Shown here piece after piece: positions 1 to 6,284 of a DNA stretch of 6,636 nt. The notes beneath the pieces are model-generated. The model made no database searches and had not been told where the DNA came from. It was given only the letters and a program-made list of their open reading frames with translations. The DNA comes from Holophagaceae bacterium UBA706 (GTDB lineage: Bacteria; Acidobacteriota; Holophagae; Holophagales; Holophagaceae). Location of the stretch: assembly GCA_002298155.1 (NCBI GenBank), contig DBME01000463.1, positions 272 to 6,907 on the forward strand. The letters run 5' to 3'. Made by a program: the position numbers and the translations under genes. Position 1 is the first letter of the stretch, and the number at the start of each line of letters is the position of its first letter.

Positions 1-177
1 GAGAAGAAGCGCAACGAGATCCTCCAGATGTGCGTCCTCGAGCCCGCCCTGGCCATCCTGGACGAGCTGGACGCCTATCCCGGCGACTGGCTGCTGGCCC
101 AGGAGGTGGAGGAACTTCTCACCGTCCCTGGATCACCAAGAATCGAGGGGCACCGGGCCCCCGCGGAGCGACCATGA
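1..177 (+). CDS. Partial ORF: SufC-like ATPase fragment joined in frame to an unrelated C-terminal tail
   Basis: The frame is open from the first base to TGA at 175-177 (58 visible residues); the 5' end is outside the window. Residues 1-22, starting EKKRNEILQM and ending LAILDE, match the SufC subfamily of ABC ATPases (SUF iron-sulfur cluster assembly), covering the stretch after the ABC signature through Walker B. In SufC, Walker B is followed by [TS]DSGLD and a D-loop/H-loop region of roughly 80 residues. Here it is followed instead by LDAYPGDWLLAQEVEELL and a short Pro/Arg-rich end, so the H-loop histidine and the rest of the domain are missing. The tail resembles my recollection of the C-terminus of long-form bacterial aromatic amino acid hydroxylases, which would fit the pterin dehydratase gene that follows with an ATGA overlap; this is inference. 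A functional SufC is not encoded by what is visible. It could be a chimeric assembly, a recombination junction or a gene remnant. Confidence 0.5.
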   Translation, partial: EKKRNEILQMCVLEPALAILDELDAYPGDWLLAQEVEELLTVPGSPRIEGHRAPAERP

Positions 178-419
178 GCTGGATCGAAAAGGACAACACC
201 CTCCAGAGGGAGATCCGCACCCCGGACTTCCTCACGGCCTACAACATCGTCAGCCGCATCGTGGCGCCCGCCGAGGCCCTGAACCACCACCCGGACATCG
301 CCTTCGGCTGGGGCTACGTTCGCGTGACCCTCACGACCCACGACGCCGGCAAGGTCACGGACAAGGACCACACCCTGGCCGCGCGCATCGACGAGGCGGT
401 CAAACCGTTCGTCGCGTAG
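174..419 (+). CDS. phhB: 4a-hydroxytetrahydrobiopterin dehydratase (pterin-4a-carbinolamine dehydratase)
   Basis: The 81-residue product dehydrates 4a-hydroxytetrahydropterin, so that the cofactor of aromatic amino acid hydroxylases can be recycled in the cytoplasm. The family motif is visible: E34-x3-H38-H39-P40, then Y48 and H56 with the following Asp residues (63 and 65). The N-terminus reads WIEKDNTLQREIRTPDF, matching the usual start of the first beta strands. It is short for the family (often 90-115 residues) because the N-terminal helix is absent. The start at ATG 174 is chosen because GGAG at 165-168 lies 5 nt upstream and because it overlaps the upstream TGA as ATGA, suggesting translational coupling; the longer frame back to 30 has Arg/Pro-rich non-family sequence. 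The stop lies inside the convergent fmt gene, giving a 20-bp tail-to-tail overlap. The role is clearest if the upstream gene is a hydroxylase; otherwise a more general pterin role is possible. The symbol phhB is by analogy. Confidence 0.9.
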   Translation: MSWIEKDNTLQREIRTPDFLTAYNIVSRIVAPAEALNHHPDIAFGWGYVRVTLTTHDAGKVTDKDHTLAARIDEAVKPFVA

Positions 420-1335
420 GGCCCGAGCCGGCGCCGCCCCAGGGCTGCAGGGCCTGGGCCGCGGGCTGCACCGGCTTGCCGGGGCGCTGGAGGAGCGTGA
501 GTTCCAGGGCCCTGCCGTCGCCCGCGGTGAGCCAGGCGCCGTCCTTGCCCCAGGCGAGGGTGCCGGCGGGAGCCCCGTCCGGGCGGACGCTGCCCACGCC
601 CAGGACCTTGAGCACGGTGCCCTGGAACTCCAGTTCCGTGCCGGGCCAAGGCAGGAGGGCCCGCACCTGCCGGTGCAGCTCCAGGGCCGGACGGCCCGGA
701 TCCAGGGGCGCCATGCCGCGGTGCAGCTTGGAAGCCACCGTCATCCCGGCGCCGTCCTGGGGCCGAGGTGCCACCGTTCCCGCCTCCAGGGCGGGCAGGT
801 AGGCCAGGAGGAGTTCCGCGGCGTCCGCGGCCAGGACCTCCAGCAGGCCCTCGGCGGTGTCGCAGAGGGTGATGGGGCGCCGGGTCTGGGCCAGGACGGG
901 CCCTTCGTCGAGGCCCGGAGTGATGCGCATGAGCCCTACCCCGGTCTCGGGGTCGCCGGCCAGGATGGCGTGGTTCACGGGGGCCGCGCCGCGCCACCGG
1001 GGCAGGAGGGAGAAGTGGAGGTTCCAGGCGCCCAGGGGGCAACTGTCCAGCATCCAGCGGGGGAGGATGTGGCCGTAGGCCACCACCACCGCCAGGTCGA
1101 TGCCCAGGGCCTCCCATTCCGCGCGGGTCTCGGGGGTCTTCCAGGACAGGGGCTGGTGGATGGGCAGGCCCAGTTCCAGGGCGGCGCGCTTGACCGGAGG
1201 CGGCTCCAGGTGCCGGCCCCGGCCCTGGGGCCGGTCAGGGTTGGAAAAGACGGCGCACACCGGGCGGCTCCCGGCCAGGGCCCGCAAGGTGGGCACCGCG
1301 GCCCCGGGGGTGCCGAGGAAGGCGATGCGGGTCAT
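400..1335 (-). CDS. fmt: Methionyl-tRNA formyltransferase
   Basis: The 311-residue cytoplasmic enzyme transfers a formyl group from 10-formyltetrahydrofolate to Met-tRNA(fMet), producing the initiator used in translation. It starts MTRIAFLGTP, the usual Rossmann-like opening. NPDRPQGRGR at residues 32-41 is the tRNA-contacting insertion loop. The catalytic triad is visible as N105-x-H107 within NLHFSLLP and D143 within GLDEGPVL, almost the same numbering as E. coli Fmt (315 residues). The C-terminal OB-like domain ends with the typical LLQRPGKPVQPAAQAL segment, so the gene looks complete. ATG 1335 is chosen over upstream in-frame starts because homology begins there and because its first bases overlap the def stop as ATGA. 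It is therefore the second gene of a def-fmt unit and probably translated by coupling. Its last 20 bp overlap the end of the opposite-strand pterin dehydratase gene. Confidence 0.97.
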   Translation of the reverse strand: MTRIAFLGTPGAAVPTLRALAGSRPVCAVFSNPDRPQGRGRHLEPPPVKRAALELGLPIHQPLSWKTPETRAEWEALGIDLAVVVAYGHILPRWMLDSCPLGAWNLHFSLLPRWRGAAPVNHAILAGDPETGVGLMRITPGLDEGPVLAQTRRPITLCDTAEGLLEVLAADAAELLLAYLPALEAGTVAPRPQDGAGMTVASKLHRGMAPLDPGRPALELHRQVRALLPWPGTELEFQGTVLKVLGVGSVRPDGAPAGTLAWGKDGAWLTAGDGRALELTLLQRPGKPVQPAAQALQPWGGAGSGPTRRTV

Positions 1336-1832
1336 CGGGTCTGCTTGGCGTACTTGCGCTGGATGATCTGACGCTTGACCGGTCCGAAGTACTCCACGAA
1401 GAGCCGGCCCCGAAGGTGGTCGATCTCGTGGCAGAAGGCCCGGGCCAGGAGGTCCTCGCCCTCGAGCTCGACCCACTCCCCCTCGCGGGTGCGGGTCTTG
1501 ACCCAGACCTTCTGGGGACGTTCCAGGACCTCATGGATGCCAGGGATGGACAGGCAGCCCTCCTGGCCCACCTGGGAACCTTCCGTGCGCACCACCTCGG
1601 GATTGATCAGCAGGATCTTCGCCCCAGGATCCCCGCCCGACGAGACGTCGATGACGGCGATATTGAGATTCACGCCGATCTGGGGCGCGGCGATTCCCAC
1701 GCCCTCCTCGGCATAGGCCGTATCGAAAAGATCGGCCACGAGCTGGTCCAGTTCGGGGGTCCAATCCCCGACATCACTTGAATTTGTCTTCAGCCTGGGG
1801 TCTCCCCAGGTGAGAACGGGTCTTACGGCCAT
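1332..1832 (-). CDS. def: Peptide deformylase
   Basis: The 166-residue metalloenzyme removes the formyl group from the N-terminal methionine of nascent proteins at the ribosome exit. All three family motifs are present: GVGIAAPQ at 44-51, EGCLS at 91-95 with metal ligand Cys93, and HEIDH at 135-139 with metal ligands His135 and His139 and catalytic Glu136. The length matches the E. coli enzyme (169). ATG 1832 is chosen because a GGGGGA ribosome binding site stands just upstream on the minus strand and MAVRPVLTWGDPRL is the typical N-terminus; an in-frame TTG at 1847 is an alternative adding five residues. The stop overlaps the fmt start by 4 bases (1332-1335), so deformylase and formyltransferase are made from one transcript, the common def-fmt arrangement. 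It faces away from the foldase gene across an 86-bp divergent gap that should contain its promoter. Confidence 0.97.
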   Translation of the reverse strand: MAVRPVLTWGDPRLKTNSSDVGDWTPELDQLVADLFDTAYAEEGVGIAAPQIGVNLNIAVIDVSSGGDPGAKILLINPEVVRTEGSQVGQEGCLSIPGIHEVLERPQKVWVKTRTREGEWVELEGEDLLARAFCHEIDHLRGRLFVEYFGPVKRQIIQRKYAKQTR

Positions 1833-1918
1833 GATTCCCCCGGTCAATCAGTTTAGGACAAAGAGCATTCCTTTGATAACCTAGAAGATCCTGGCCAATG
1901 GCCTGCCCTGGAGAACCC
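1833..1918. promoter_or_regulatory. Divergent promoter region between def and the PPIase gene
   Basis: This 86-bp gap separates two divergent genes and is clearly more AT-rich than its surroundings, especially 1848-1890, so promoters for both directions probably lie here. On the plus strand a weak sigma-70-like pair is TTTAGG at 1852-1857 and GATAAC 17 nt later (3/6 and 4/6 matches). On the minus strand TTATCA and TAAACT, 18 nt apart, match 4/6 each. None is strong and the assignment of exact boxes is tentative. The plus-strand ribosome binding site GGAG at 1910-1913 lies 5 nt before the PPIase ATG at 1919, which decides that start over the in-frame ATG at 1898. No clear operator repeat was found. 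Confidence 0.4.
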
Positions 1919-3847
1919 ATGCTTCGCAATTTCCGCCAAGTGTTCAAAGGCAACCAGACGCCCATGGCCGTCATCATGATGGTCGTGCTGCTCGGGCTGG
2001 TGGCCTACCTCGCCCCCAACGGCGCCGGCTCCGGCGCGCCCGACAACGTCATGGCGCGGGTCTTCGGGCGCGACGTGCTCAAGCGGGACATGGACAGCAT
2101 GGTGGGCAACTACCTGAAGCGTGCTGGCAAACAGGCGAACATCGAAAGCCTGCTGCCCATGCTCCAGGAACAGGCCCTTGAGTCGCTCATCGGCAAGGCG
2201 CTCCGCGAGGAACTGGCCGAACGCCACGGCGTGGTGGTCACCGATGAGGAGGTGCGGGCCGCCCTGGAGGCCCGGCTGCGCAGCATCCCCCTCTTCCTGG
2301 AGGAGAACGGCCAGCTGAAGAGCACCGCCGACATCAACACGATCCTTCGCGAGAACGGCCTATCCCTCAAGCAGTGGGAAGAGGAAATCCACGGCGAGCT
2401 CTCCCTGCGCAAGCTGGTGTCCCAGGCCGCCTCCCAGGTGCCCGTGGACCAGGCGTGGGTCGACCTCGAGCACCGGGTGCGCGACGAGAAGATCACCTAC
2501 TCCTTCGTGACCCTCACCGCCGATCCCTCCCAGGTCCAGGATCCCGGCGACGCCAAGCTGCAGGCCTTCCTCACCGAATCCGGCGCCCGCTTCCAGGTGG
2601 GACCCCGCCGCGTCCTCACCTACGTCATCGTGGACCAGGCCTCCCTGGGGCTGGGCCCCGTGGACGACGCCAAGGTCAAGGAACTCTACGAAGGCCGCAA
2701 GTCCCAGTTCACCGAATTCCGCGTCCGGCACATCCTCTTCAAGGCCGACAACGAGGCCCAGCTCGCCGAAGCCTTCAAGAAGGCCCAGGAGATGCGGGCC
2801 CGGCTCGTGGCCGGCGAGGACTTCGCCAAGGCCGCCGAAGCCACCAACGACGATCCCGAAGCCAAGTCCAATGGCGGCGACCTGGGCTGGTTCGCGCCCC
2901 AGCAGAGAGAGAAACCCTTCTCCGCCGCCGTCGCGGCCCTCAAGGCCGGCGAGATCAGCCAGCCGGTGAAGACCAGCTTGGGCTTCCACATCATCCGTCT
3001 CGACGGGCGCCGCGAGAAGCCTTTCGAGGAGGTCAAGGAGGAGCTCCGCGCCCAGATCGCCCGCGAAACCTTCTCCGCCAAGGCCAAGGACAAGCTCGAG
3101 CAGCTCCGTAAGCGCGCCGGCGAGCGCGGCGACCTGGCGGGCCCTGCCCGCAACCTGGGCCTGAAGGTCCAGACCAGCAAACCCCTCACCGCCTCCGACA
3201 CCACCGGCATCGAAGGCCTCCCCGGCAGCCAGAACCTGCCCTTCGAGGCCTTCCGCCTCGAAGTGGGCCAGGTCTCCAAGGTGCGCATGGTCGGCGGATC
3301 CTACCTCGTCTTCCGGGTGCAGGAGGAGAAGCCCGTGGCCGTGCCGCCCCTGGCCGAGATCCGCGCCAGGGTCCTCGACGGCTGGAAGCTCGAGGAGGCG
3401 CGCCGCGCCACCCAGGCCAAGGCCGCGCAGGCCAACGGCGACCTCGCCGCCCTGGGCACCCCCGAGACCAAGGAGGCCGTCACCATCGCCAGCCTGGGCG
3501 AGCTCGGCCAGCACCCCGGCATCCGCAAGGCCCTGCTGGAGACCCCCGTGGGCAAGACCACCGCCCCCCTGTGGTCCCCGGAAGGAAAGCTCTGGATCGC
3601 ACGCATCACGGCGCGCACCACCGCCGAGCCCCTCACCTTCGAGACCCGCCGCACGCTCGTCGAGGCCCTCCAGAACCAGGTGGCCGGGAAGCTCCTCGAC
3701 GCCGAATTGCGCGCCCTGGACGAGGAAGGCCGCAAGCACCCCGGCTTCAGCTCGCTCAACGGCCGCCTCAACGGCATCTATAAGAACGAGGACGCCCTCA
3801 AGAGGATGGAAGGGGACATCCCCGACACGACGCCCGACATCGAGTAG
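1919..3847 (+). CDS. ppiD: PpiD/SurA-type membrane-anchored peptidyl-prolyl cis-trans isomerase
   Basis: The 642-residue product is likely an inner-membrane-anchored periplasmic foldase that catalyses prolyl isomerisation and chaperones exported proteins near the Sec exit. A short basic N-terminus (MLRNFRQVFKGNQTP) precedes one hydrophobic segment at about 16-32, with no signal peptidase site evident, giving an N-in anchor as in PpiD. A SurA_N-like helical chaperone region spans roughly 43-200. One parvulin domain spans about 265-364, with FRVRHILF at 267-274, GGDLGWF at 319-325 and SLGFHIIRLDG at 353-363. A long C-terminal region rich in Lys, Glu and Ala follows (365-642), as in PpiD (E. coli, 623 residues). 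ATG 1919 has GGAG 5 nt upstream. The gene is divergent from def and followed after 74 nt by a same-strand dehydrogenase gene. The symbol rests on architecture; it could equally be named as a SurA N-domain/rotamase protein. Confidence 0.88.
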   Translation: MLRNFRQVFKGNQTPMAVIMMVVLLGLVAYLAPNGAGSGAPDNVMARVFGRDVLKRDMDSMVGNYLKRAGKQANIESLLPMLQEQALESLIGKALREELAERHGVVVTDEEVRAALEARLRSIPLFLEENGQLKSTADINTILRENGLSLKQWEEEIHGELSLRKLVSQAASQVPVDQAWVDLEHRVRDEKITYSFVTLTADPSQVQDPGDAKLQAFLTESGARFQVGPRRVLTYVIVDQASLGLGPVDDAKVKELYEGRKSQFTEFRVRHILFKADNEAQLAEAFKKAQEMRARLVAGEDFAKAAEATNDDPEAKSNGGDLGWFAPQQREKPFSAAVAALKAGEISQPVKTSLGFHIIRLDGRREKPFEEVKEELRAQIARETFSAKAKDKLEQLRKRAGERGDLAGPARNLGLKVQTSKPLTASDTTGIEGLPGSQNLPFEAFRLEVGQVSKVRMVGGSYLVFRVQEEKPVAVPPLAEIRARVLDGWKLEEARRATQAKAAQANGDLAALGTPETKEAVTIASLGELGQHPGIRKALLETPVGKTTAPLWSPEGKLWIARITARTTAEPLTFETRRTLVEALQNQVAGKLLDAELRALDEEGRKHPGFSSLNGRLNGIYKNEDALKRMEGDIPDTTPDIE

Positions 3848-3874
3848 CCCGGCCCCTGCCGAACATCTGTTGGC

Positions 3875-3893
3875 CCCCGGGCCCGGCCCGGGG
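3875..3893 (+). repeat. Perfect GC inverted repeat in the PPIase-dehydrogenase gap
   Basis: CCCCGGGC at 3875-3882 and its exact reverse complement at 3886-3893 form an 8-bp stem with a 3-nt loop (CCG), 28 bp after the PPIase stop. No T-run follows, so it is not a canonical intrinsic terminator, although such a stable GC stem could still stall or process the transcript. It also fills exactly the 18-nt spacer between a weak -35-like TTGGCC (3870-3875, sharing one base) and a -10-like CATACT (3894-3899), so an operator function is possible. In DNA of this GC content short GC palindromes also arise by chance. Confidence 0.4.
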
Positions 3894-3900
3894 CATACTC

Positions 3901-3921
3901 GGGGATCCCAAGGGAGTCCCC
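3901..3921 (+). promoter_or_regulatory. Hairpin covering the dehydrogenase ribosome binding site
   Basis: GGGGATCCC at 3901-3909 can pair with GGGA (3912-3915) and TCCCC (3917-3921), leaving G3916 bulged, for about 8 bp plus a tight loop. The ribosome binding site AAGGGAG at 3910-3916 sits in the loop and 3' arm, and the ATG at 3922 follows at once. If the message includes this whole segment, initiation could be damped by the structure. If transcription instead starts near 3906 from the candidate CATACT box, the 5' arm would be largely absent. Confidence 0.4.
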
Positions 3922-4788
3922 ATGGACCTGTCCGGCAAGACCCTCTTCATCACCGGCGCCACCCGGGGCATCGGTCTGGCCATCGCCCTGCGGGCGGCGC
4001 GGGACGGGGCCCGGGTGGCCCTGTTCGGCAAGACCGCCGAACCCCACCCCCGCCTTCCGGGCACGGTCTATACCGCGGCCGCCGAGGTGGAGGCCGCGGG
4101 GGGCAGGGCCCTGGCCCTGGTGGGCGACGTGCGCTCCGAGGAGAGCGTCGCCGCCGCCGTGGCGCGGACCGCCGAGGCCTTCGGCGGCATCGACATCCTG
4201 GTGAACAACGCCAGCGCCATCTCCCTCTCCTCCACGCCCGACACCGACCTCAAGCGCTACGACCTCATGAACCAGGTGAACGCCCGGGGTACCTTCCTGT
4301 GCTCCAAGCTGTGCCTGCCCCACCTGCGCCGGGCGGCGAACCCCCACATCCTGAACCTCTCGCCCCCCCTGGACATGCGGCCCAAATGGTTCGCCCCCCA
4401 CGTGGCCTACACCATGGCCAAGTTCGGCATGAGCCTGTGCACCCTGGGCATGGCCGCCGAGTTCGCCGGGGAGGGCATCGCGGTGAATTCCCTGTGGCCC
4501 CTCACCACCATCGATACCGCCGCCGTGCGCAACCTCCTGGGCGGGGAGGCCCTGGCCCGGTCCAGCCGGAAGCCGGAAATCATGGCGGATGCGGCCTGGG
4601 CCGTGCTGACCCGTCCGTCCAGGTCCTGCACCGGGAACTTCTTCATCGACGAGGAGGTCCTCCGCCAGGAGGGGGTCACCGACTTCTCGCCTTACGCCTG
4701 TGTGCCGGGGGCGCCCCTGGTGGCGGACTTCTTCCTGCCGGACGCCGTCCTGGAGGCGACGCCCACCCCCCTCCGTGTGCTGCTCTAA
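3922..4788 (+). CDS. HSDL2-like short-chain dehydrogenase/reductase
   Basis: The 288-residue protein is a classical-fold SDR oxidoreductase. The cofactor motif TGATRGIG is at 11-18, NNAS at 95-98, N120, and the catalytic S147, Y163 and K167 (YTMAK) are all present, so it should be active. The sequence strongly resembles the N-terminal SDR domain of hydroxysteroid dehydrogenase-like 2: KTAEPHP at 37-43, GTVYTAA at 47-53, the NNASAISL stretch, HILNLSPPL at 142-150, and the C-terminal TGNFFIDEE and PYACVPG blocks. Eukaryotic HSDL2 carries a C-terminal SCP2 sterol-carrier domain, absent here; the protein ends shortly after FFLPD. Substrate is unknown; a lipid or fatty acyl-related carbonyl or alcohol is a reasonable inference. 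The cofactor may be NADP(H), given the Arg in the glycine-rich motif, but this is unsure. The start is fixed by AAGGGAG 5 nt upstream and by homology. A probable terminator follows 12 nt after the TAA. Confidence 0.92.
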   Translation: MDLSGKTLFITGATRGIGLAIALRAARDGARVALFGKTAEPHPRLPGTVYTAAAEVEAAGGRALALVGDVRSEESVAAAVARTAEAFGGIDILVNNASAISLSSTPDTDLKRYDLMNQVNARGTFLCSKLCLPHLRRAANPHILNLSPPLDMRPKWFAPHVAYTMAKFGMSLCTLGMAAEFAGEGIAVNSLWPLTTIDTAAVRNLLGGEALARSSRKPEIMADAAWAVLTRPSRSCTGNFFIDEEVLRQEGVTDFSPYACVPGAPLVADFFLPDAVLEATPTPLRVLL

Positions 4789-4800
4789 TTCAGCATCCGG

Positions 4801-4828
4801 GAAAGTCCCTTTACTATTCAGGACTTTC
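4801..4828 (+). terminator. Probable transcription terminator after the dehydrogenase gene
   Basis: GAAAGTCC (4801-4808) and its exact reverse complement GGACTTTC (4821-4828) form an 8-bp stem with a 12-nt loop, starting 12 nt after the stop codon. The following bases, TTCCTTCTC, are pyrimidine-rich with several T residues but not an uninterrupted T-run, so termination may be weak. A second imperfect stem, CTTCTC-GCG (4832-4840) with CGC (4847-4849) and GAGAAG (4853-4858), follows directly. Confidence 0.5.
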
Positions 4829-4944
4829 TTCCTTCTCGCGGAGGATCGCTGAGAGAAGATCTTGTCGAAATTATTCGCAGGGCTTCGGGGATGGGGCACG
4901 ACCAAGCAGCCTCTTGGGTGCTACGGCGGGCCCTTGGGGCGGCC

Positions 4945-4968
4945 CATCATCTATATATATAGATGATG
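4945..4968. repeat. Perfect 24-bp AT-rich palindrome
   Basis: CATCATCTATAT (4945-4956) is followed immediately by its exact reverse complement (4957-4968), with no spacer. The core is alternating TA, unlike the GC-rich surroundings. It lies 16 bp past the serS stop on the serS-downstream side. Neither strand has a T-run after it (GGGCC on the serS strand, CTATTAAG on the other), so it is not a textbook intrinsic terminator. It could be a protein-binding site, a cruciform-forming element, a 3'-end stabilising stem of the serS message, or a member of a dispersed repeat family. Confidence 0.8.
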
Positions 4969-4984
4969 CTATTAAGTGGAACCC

Positions 4985-6250
4985 CTACTTGATGACGTCA
5001 CAACCCATATAGGGCTGCAAAGCCTTGGGGATACGGATACTGCCGTCCGTCTGCTGGTAGTTTTCCAGGATGGCCACCCAGGTGCGGCCCACGGCCAGGC
5101 CGCTGCCGTTCAGGGTGTGGAGGGGCTGGGGCTTGCCGCCGGTGGGGCGGAAGCGGATGTTGGCCCGGCGGGCCTGGAAGTCACCGAACCAGGAGCAGGA
5201 GCTGATCTCCCGGTATGTGCCCTGGCTGGGCAGCCAGACCTCCAGGTCGAAGGTCTTGCGGCTGGAGAAGCCCATGTCCCCCGTGCTCAGGAGCACGCGC
5301 CGGTAGGGCAGTTCCAGGGCCTCGAGGATGCTCTCGGCCTGGCGGGTGAGATGCTCCAGCTCGTCCATGGCCTGCTCGGGGGTGGTGAAGGCCACCAGCT
5401 CCACCTTGTGGAACTGGTGCTGGCGGATGATGCCCTTGGTGTCCTTGCCGTAGCTGCCGGCCTCGCTGCGGAAGCAGGGGGTGAAGGCGAAATGGCGGAT
5501 GGGGAGCTGCTCGCCGGGGATGACCTCCTCCCGGTACAGGTTGGTGACGGGGACCTCGGCGGTGGGGATGAGGTAGAGGGTGTCCTCGCCCCGGCTGGTG
5601 CGGAAGAGGTCCTGCTCGAACTTGGGCAGCTGGCCGGTGCCGTACATGCACTCCGGGAGCACCAGGTAGGGGGGCAGGACCTCGGTCCAGCCCTGGCCGG
5701 CGTGCAGGTCGGCCATGAAGCTCACCAGGGACCGTTCCATGCGGGCGCCCAGGCCCTTGAGGACGGCAAACCGGGAGCCGCTGAGCTTGGCGGCGCGGTC
5801 CAGGTCCAGGATGCCCAGCTTGGTACCCAGCTCCACATGGTCCTGGGGGTTCTCGATGGCGGCGGGGGTGCCCCAGCGCTTGACCTCCACGTTGGCGTGC
5901 TCGTCGCGGCCCACGGGGACGGATTCATGGGGCAGGTTGGGCAGGGTGGCCAGGAAGCCCCGGAAGGCGGCCTCGGCCTCCTTCTCCGCGGCTTCCAGCG
6001 CCTTGAGCTTGTCGCCCACTTCGCGCTGGGCCTCGATGAGGGCCGTGGCGTCCTCCTTGGCGCGCTTGAGGCGGGCCACCTCGTCCGAGACCCGGTTGCG
6101 CTCGGCCTTGAGGGCCTCGGCCTCCCGGATCACGGCGCGGCGGTCGGCTTCCAGGCGCCCGTAGGTCTCCTGGTCGAAGGCGGCGCCCCGGCTGGCCATG
6201 CCGCGGATGACGGCGTCGGGGTCGGTGCGGAGGAGGTTGGCATCGAGCAT
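4985..6250 (-). CDS. serS: Seryl-tRNA synthetase
   Basis: The 421-residue class II aminoacyl-tRNA synthetase activates serine with ATP and charges tRNA-Ser (and tRNA-Sec where present) in the cytoplasm. The N-terminal part, about 1-110, begins [14 protein letters not shown] and forms the long antiparallel coiled coil (rich in Glu, Lys and Ala, about 28-98) that grips the tRNA long arm. The catalytic core shows the serine-binding TAEVP at 230-234, motif 2 with FRSEAG at 260-265 and the [10 protein letters not shown] stretch, and motif 3 with [10 protein letters not shown] at 381-390. It ends [10 protein letters not shown], the usual C-terminus. Length is typical (about 420-430). ATG 6250 is chosen because family homology begins there and AAGGA lies 6 nt upstream; the open frame extends further upstream only because it overlaps the asparaginase gene end. 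It follows the asparaginase gene by 34 bp on the same strand and is probably co-transcribed with it. Confidence 0.98.
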   Translation of the reverse strand: MLDANLLRTDPDAVIRGMASRGAAFDQETYGRLEADRRAVIREAEALKAERNRVSDEVARLKRAKEDATALIEAQREVGDKLKALEAAEKEAEAAFRGFLATLPNLPHESVPVGRDEHANVEVKRWGTPAAIENPQDHVELGTKLGILDLDRAAKLSGSRFAVLKGLGARMERSLVSFMADLHAGQGWTEVLPPYLVLPECMYGTGQLPKFEQDLFRTSRGEDTLYLIPTAEVPVTNLYREEVIPGEQLPIRHFAFTPCFRSEAGSYGKDTKGIIRQHQFHKVELVAFTTPEQAMDELEHLTRQAESILEALELPYRRVLLSTGDMGFSSRKTFDLEVWLPSQGTYREISSCSWFGDFQARRANIRFRPTGGKPQPLHTLNGSGLAVGRTWVAILENYQQTDGSIRIPKALQPYMGCDVIK

Positions 6251-6284
6251 CGGGAGTCCTTGTGGGCGAAGTCCCAGTGTAAAC
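6251..6284 (-). promoter_or_regulatory. Asparaginase-serS intergenic gap with serS ribosome binding site
   Basis: The 34-bp gap read on the minus strand contains AAGGA six bases before the serS ATG, a good ribosome binding site. A short TGGG/CCCA stem (4 bp, 6-nt loop) lies just upstream of it. TACACT resembles a -10 box, but no convincing -35 stands before it. The simplest reading is that serS is transcribed with the asparaginase gene. Confidence 0.4.

Larger units (their letters stand above)
4789..4984. other. Non-coding gap between convergent dehydrogenase and serS genes
   Basis: This 196-bp stretch has no reading frame that I can support. It lies between the 3' ends of two convergent genes. 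It holds the 4801-4828 terminator-like stem, the stem at 4832-4858, an imperfect stem AGCAGCC/GGGTGCT at 4905-4922, a 5-bp stem GGGCC/GGCCC at 4928-4945, and the 24-bp palindrome at 4945-4968. Parts of it are markedly more AT-rich than the flanking genes. I could not match it to a tRNA or a known RNA family by eye. Confidence 0.5.

Noticed and set aside
30..173. N-terminal extension of the pterin dehydratase from the ATG at 30
   Set aside because: The extension is Arg/Pro/Gly-rich and unlike the family, while ATG 174 has a ribosome binding site and an ATGA overlap with the upstream frame.
1336..1476. N-terminal extension of Fmt by 47 residues
   Set aside because: The added residues are antisense-frame-like sequence within def; family homology begins at MTRIAFLG and the start overlaps the def stop.
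1898..1918. Upstream ATG for the PPIase gene at 1898
   Set aside because: It would add MACPGEP with no ribosome binding site in front and would place the good GGAG inside the coding region.
2360..3739. Long minus-strand open frame (459 codons) opposite the PPIase gene
   Set aside because: It is an antisense shadow with Gly/Leu-rich low-complexity translation, and the opposite strand encodes a clear SurA/parvulin protein.
4881..4945. Possible tRNA or structured RNA suggested by several short stems
   Set aside because: No acceptor/anticodon/T-loop pattern could be laid out; stems are short and partly mismatched.
4993..5000. TGACGTCA palindrome near the serS stop
   Set aside because: It lies within serS C-terminal codons and an 8-bp palindrome is easily explained by chance.
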